The notes under the pieces are model-generated. The model saw only the letters and a program-made list of their open reading frames with translations. It had not been told where the DNA came from and ran no database searches. Shown here piece after piece: positions 7,801 to 9,390 of a stretch of DNA of 9,390 nt (position 1 is the stretch's first letter; each line of letters begins with the position of its first letter). The stretch is from CAZJNX01 sp964547415. Its GTDB lineage: Bacteria > Pseudomonadota > Alphaproteobacteria > Rhizobiales > Amorphaceae. Made by a program: the position numbers and the translations under genes. The stretch spans positions 1 to 9,390 of the forward strand of contig CAZJNX010000189.1 of assembly GCA_964547415.1 (NCBI GenBank), given 5' to 3'.

Positions 7801-8122
7801 CACGACGGTGGAGGCGGTGCGGCGCGCGGCGGCGGTGGGCAACCTCTACGTCAACCGCAACATGATCGGCGCCATCGTCGGCAGCCAGCCCTTCGGCGGC
7901 GAGGGCCTGTCGGGAACGGGTCCGAAGGCGGGCGGCCCGCGCTACCTGCCGCGCTTCGCGGTGGAGCGGGTCATCTCCATCGACACGACGGCCTCGGGCG
8001 GCAACGCCTCCCTGATGACGCTCGGCGACGACGGCGAGGGCTTCATCGACGAGACCGAGCCGGCCCCGGGCTCGCCGGCGGCGGCCGCCGCGGCGGTTCG
8101 CGGCGGGAACGGCACGGCTTGA
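4889..8122 (+). CDS. putA: Bifunctional proline dehydrogenase / L-glutamate-gamma-semialdehyde dehydrogenase
   Basis: This 1077-residue PutA oxidises proline to glutamate in two coupled steps. FAD-linked proline dehydrogenase feeds electrons to quinone, then NAD-linked P5C dehydrogenase acts. An N-terminal helical region spans about 1-230. The PRODH barrel covers about 240-485, with GISVKLSALHPRY (246-258), VRLVKGAYWDSEIKW (351-365, FAD/substrate Lys355) and YLVRRLLENGANSSFVNRI (467-485, paired Arg470/471). The aldehyde dehydrogenase domain covers about 530-1035, with SPWNFP (Asn701), Glu802 in AETGGQN, and catalytic Cys836 in GQRCSACR. The C-terminus ends soon after GTGPKAGGP (1009-1017) with a low-complexity Ala tail. 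Compared with E. coli PutA (1320 residues), it lacks the N-terminal ribbon-helix-helix DNA-binding domain and the extra C-terminal domain. It is thus a short, non-autoregulating type and needs a separate regulator, which is not visible here. It probably associates peripherally with the inner membrane. Confidence 0.96.
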   Translation: MIIDADRANVSPARRAVREHHRIDEETLVRRLIEAATLPEDMRGRIGERARKMVEDIRAERTRHGMIEAFMQHYELSSKEGVVLMCLAEAMLRVPDDYTIDLLISDKIGTAEWDRHFGKSESLFVNASTFALMLTGRVVRLPEGATREPATVLKRLVHRAGEPVIRRAVREAMRILGKQFVMGRSIEEALAGARTPETRGYRHSYDMLGEGARTMADADRYFASYAHAIDRIGASAKGEDVTAAPGISVKLSALHPRYEFAERARVMDELAPRLLELARMAAGHGIGFTVDAEEADRLDISLDVIEWVAARPEIAGWQGFGLAVQGYQKRAFPLIDWLAALGERTGRRLPVRLVKGAYWDSEIKWTQEGGFADYPVFTRKVYTDVSYIACAKKLMDRPEVFFPQFATHNAHTIATIIELAGNRRDFEFQRLHGMGEAVYDDIVGPDRLGLPCRIYAPVGTHEDLLAYLVRRLLENGANSSFVNRIHDEEFSVDDLAADPVAEARRLKGKRNPNIPLPRDLFGPDRKNAVGIDLSDPAALVPLAKEVTAAAAEGFCAAPLVGGIAADGPARPALDPSDRRRQVGTVVEATPEIAMKALDRAHRSFRAWDGLPAEHRARILEAAADLYEANMARFIALCVREAGKVLSDAVAEVREAVDFLRYYAGEARATFSEPLVMPGPTGERNEYWLAGRGTFLCISPWNFPLAIFTGQVAAALAAGNAVLAKPAEQTPLIAAEAVRLLHKAGVPGGVLHLLPGDGPQVAGPLIADERVSGVAFTGSVETARIINRALAGRDGPIVPFIAETGGQNAMIVDSTALPEQVVRDVVISAFRSAGQRCSACRLLLVQDVVADKVLTMLAGAMEELTVGDPAWLSTDIGPVIDGEAKGVLEAHVAHMERTGRLIARSPLEAGTEHGTFLAPVAFEIDRVEQLTKEVFGPVLHVVRYEAERLQEMLEAIRGTRFGLTMGLHTRIDTTVEAVRRAAAVGNLYVNRNMIGAIVGSQPFGGEGLSGTGPKAGGPRYLPRFAVERVISIDTTASGGNASLMTLGDDGEGFIDETEPAPGSPAAAAAAVRGGNGTA

Positions 8123-8172
8123 GGCGCGCGAGGCATGGTCACGCCGCAATTCGACGTGGTGTCCGGGCGGTC

Positions 8173-8189
8173 CGGTGCCCGAGGCACCG
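8173..8189 (+). terminator. Strong hairpin downstream of putA, possible terminator
   Basis: CGGTGCC (8173-8179) and GGCACCG (8183-8189) form a perfect 7-bp stem with a CGA loop, 50 nt after the putA stop. The sequence that follows (TGCTCTTCC) is pyrimidine-rich but is not a clean T-run, so efficiency is doubtful. The hairpin sits inside a wider inverted repeat, CAATTCG (8147-8153) / CGAATTG (8208-8214), which would extend the structure. Confidence 0.45.
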
Positions 8190-8253
8190 TGCTCTTCCGC
8201 GAATGGGCGAATTGATGGCCGGCACCGCACCCCTTGCCGGGCAGCCATGCAGA

Positions 8254-8271
8254 CATAAAGATATCCTTATG
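8254..8271. promoter_or_regulatory. AT-rich palindrome upstream of ahcY, candidate SahR-type operator
   Basis: CATAAAGATATCCTTATG is an 18-bp palindrome with one mismatched pair (A8259/C8266), centred between 8262 and 8263, about 100 bp before the ahcY ATG. It stands out as AT-rich in very GC-rich surroundings. From memory, AT-rich palindromes of the form ATAAAGATATCTTTAT precede methyl-cycle genes (ahcY, metH, metF) in alphaproteobacteria and are attributed to SahR, an ArsR-family regulator responsive to S-adenosylhomocysteine. I cannot verify the exact consensus here. A -35-like TTGCCG at 8234-8239 would place the palindrome over the -10 region, suiting repression. Confidence 0.5.
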
Positions 8272-8275
8272 CGTT

Positions 8276-8301
8276 GCGGTCCGGCGGTTGCGGCGGACCG
8301 C
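8276..8301 (+). other. GC-rich hairpin in the ahcY leader, with an alternative pairing and a weak promoter candidate
   Basis: GCGGTCCG (8276-8283) and CGGACCGC (8294-8301) form a perfect 8-bp stem with a 10-nt loop. A competing stem pairs CGGCGG (8282-8287) with CCGCCG (8298-8303), so two structures exclude each other. The region matches no SAH, SAM-II or SAM/SAH riboswitch core that I can recognise. TTGCGG (8288-8293), a 17-bp spacer and TATTGA (8311-8316) could be a weak sigma-70 promoter, and TTGACG at 8313-8318 another -35. If transcription starts downstream of these, the hairpin would not be in the mRNA. Confidence 0.3.
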
Positions 8302-8355
8302 CGTCCGGGCTATTGACGGGCCCGAACACGCACGAACGAACACGCCAACCGCCAC

Positions 8356-8360
8356 GGGAG
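8356..8360 (+). promoter_or_regulatory. Ribosome binding site of ahcY
   Basis: GGGAG lies 9 nt before the ATG at 8370. It supports that start, which also matches the family N-terminus. Confidence 0.5.
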
Positions 8361-8369
8361 CGGCCACAC

Positions 8370-9390
8370 ATGCTCGACAAGACCAAGGACTACGCGATCA
8401 AGGACATCGGCCTTTCCGACTGGGGCCGCACCGAGATCGAGATCGCCGAGATCGAGATGCCCGGCCTCATGGCCGTGCGCGAGGAGAACGCGGCGAGCCA
8501 GCCCCTCAAGGGCGCGCGCATTGCCGGCTCCCTCCACATGACGATCCAGACCGCCGTCCTCATCGAGACGCTGGTGGCGCTGGGCGCGGAGGTCCGCTGG
8601 GCCTCCTGCAACGTCTTCTCCACCCAGGACCACGCGGCCGCCGCCATCGCCGCCCGCGGCATCCCGGTGTTCGCCGTCAAGGGCGAGACGCTGGAGGAGT
8701 ACTGGGAGTACGCCGACCAGATCCTCGACTGGGGGAACGGCGAGACGGCCAACATGATCCTCGACGACGGCGGCGACGCGACGCTCCTCGTCATGCTCGG
8801 CTCGAAGGCGGAGCAGGATCCGTCCGTCCTCGACAACCCGTCCAACGAGGAGGAGGAGTTCCTCTTCAAGACGATCAAGAAGCGCCTCGCGCGCGATCCG
8901 GGCTTCTACTCCAAGGTGAAGGCCAACATCCGCGGCGTCTCGGAGGAGACGACGACGGGCGTGCTGCGCCTCTACCAGATGGAGAAGCGGGGCGAGCTCG
9001 AGTTCCCGGCGATCAACGTCAACGACTCGGTGACGAAGTCGAAGTTCGACAACAAGTACGGCTGCAAGGAGAGCCTCGTCGACGCGATCCGCCGCGGCAC
9101 CGACGTCATGATGGCCGGCAAGGTGGCCGTCGTGTGCGGCTACGGGGACGTGGGCAAGGGCTCGGCCGCCTCGCTGGCGGGTGCGGGCGCGCGGGTCCTC
9201 GTCACCGAGATCGACCCGATCTGCGCCCTGCAGGCCGCCATGGACGGCTTCGAGGTGGTCACGCTGGAGGACGCCGCGCCGCGGGCCGACATCGTGGTGA
9301 CAGCGACCGGCAACAAGGACGTGGTGACCCTCGATCACATGCGCCAGTTCAAGGACATGGCGATCGTGTGCAACAGCGGCCACTTCGACA
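8370..9390 (+). CDS. ahcY: S-adenosylhomocysteine hydrolase, 3'-truncated by the window edge
   Basis: AhcY reversibly splits S-adenosylhomocysteine into adenosine and homocysteine in the cytoplasm, relieving product inhibition of methyltransferases and feeding the methionine cycle. The first 340 residues are present; full-length bacterial enzymes have roughly 460-470, so about a quarter is missing to the right. Visible landmarks are the substrate-binding GSLHMTIQTA with His56, FSTQDHAAAA (83-92), Asp132-Asp133, SEETTTG (Glu193 among them), and VNDSVTKSKFDN, with Lys223 and Asp227 as the likely catalytic Lys/Asp pair. The NAD-binding GYGDVGKG is at 257-264, and the C-terminal NSGHFD has His338. 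The segment at about 148-188 (SKAEQDP onward) is the roughly 40-residue insertion typical of bacterial and plant enzymes and absent from mammalian ones. All key residues in the visible part are intact. The leader carries a palindrome that may allow repression. Confidence 0.97.
   Translation, partial: MLDKTKDYAIKDIGLSDWGRTEIEIAEIEMPGLMAVREENAASQPLKGARIAGSLHMTIQTAVLIETLVALGAEVRWASCNVFSTQDHAAAAIAARGIPVFAVKGETLEEYWEYADQILDWGNGETANMILDDGGDATLLVMLGSKAEQDPSVLDNPSNEEEEFLFKTIKKRLARDPGFYSKVKANIRGVSEETTTGVLRLYQMEKRGELEFPAINVNDSVTKSKFDNKYGCKESLVDAIRRGTDVMMAGKVAVVCGYGDVGKGSAASLAGAGARVLVTEIDPICALQAAMDGFEVVTLEDAAPRADIVVTATGNKDVVTLDHMRQFKDMAIVCNSGHFD

Noticed and set aside
3545..8248. Very long open minus-strand frame running from chaA back across the whole of putA
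   Set aside because: Only the part up to 4699 shows membrane segments and ChaA motifs. The rest is antisense to putA and has the His/Arg/Gly/Asp-rich composition of a GC-rich shadow frame. No start, ribosome binding site or recognisable domain supports a fusion.
5143..8316. Long plus-strand frame overlapping putA in another register
   Set aside because: It is Arg/Pro/Gly-rich with no domain, while the putA frame has full-length conserved motifs over the same DNA. The open frame is explained by GC bias.
8203..8316. Short ORF (37 codons) between putA and ahcY
   Set aside because: It has no ribosome binding site, no recognisable product, and overlaps the palindrome and hairpin that are better explained as regulatory DNA.
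8123..8369. SAH or SAM-family riboswitch before ahcY
   Set aside because: I could not find the conserved cores of the SAH, SAM-II or SAM/SAH classes. Only generic GC-rich stems are visible.

Overview
This is a very GC-rich window with strong G/C preference at third codon positions. It reads like an ordinary chromosomal stretch of a high-GC alphaproteobacterium. The support is indirect: GC content, a bacterial-type AhcY with the internal insertion, a short bifunctional PutA without a DNA-binding domain, and an AT-rich palindrome before ahcY resembling operators I recall from alphaproteobacterial methyl-cycle genes. No species can be named. I see no mobile element, CRISPR array, tRNA or rRNA.

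Layout, left to right. (1) 145-582 (+) encodes a divergent homologue of type II 3-dehydroquinate dehydratase. It keeps the catalytic Tyr and His but has an altered substrate pocket. It is followed by (2) 646-2274 (+), a PAS-containing sigma-54 enhancer-binding regulator. The two probably form a small catabolic unit whose remaining genes may lie left of the window. (3) 2295-2633 (-) encodes a small periplasmic cytochrome c. After a 365-bp intergenic region comes (4) 2999-3535 (+), a bacterial CIA30 (complex I intermediate-associated protein 30) family protein. (5) 3545-4699 (-) encodes a ChaA-type Ca2+/H+ antiporter. Divergent to it, across 189 bp, is (6) 4889-8122 (+), the two-step proline-to-glutamate enzyme PutA. 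After a hairpin that may terminate putA comes (7) 8370-9390 (+), ahcY (S-adenosylhomocysteine hydrolase). It is cut off by the window end and has a conspicuous palindrome and a GC-rich hairpin in its leader.

Functionally these look like several independent transcription units: a putative aromatic or cyclic-acid catabolic enzyme with its regulator, a respiratory pair (cytochrome c and CIA30), ion homeostasis, proline catabolism, and the methyl cycle. I found no convincing new multi-gene system. The points most worth a second look are the altered pocket of the AroQ-like protein and its pairing with a sigma-54 regulator, and the 18-bp palindrome upstream of ahcY.
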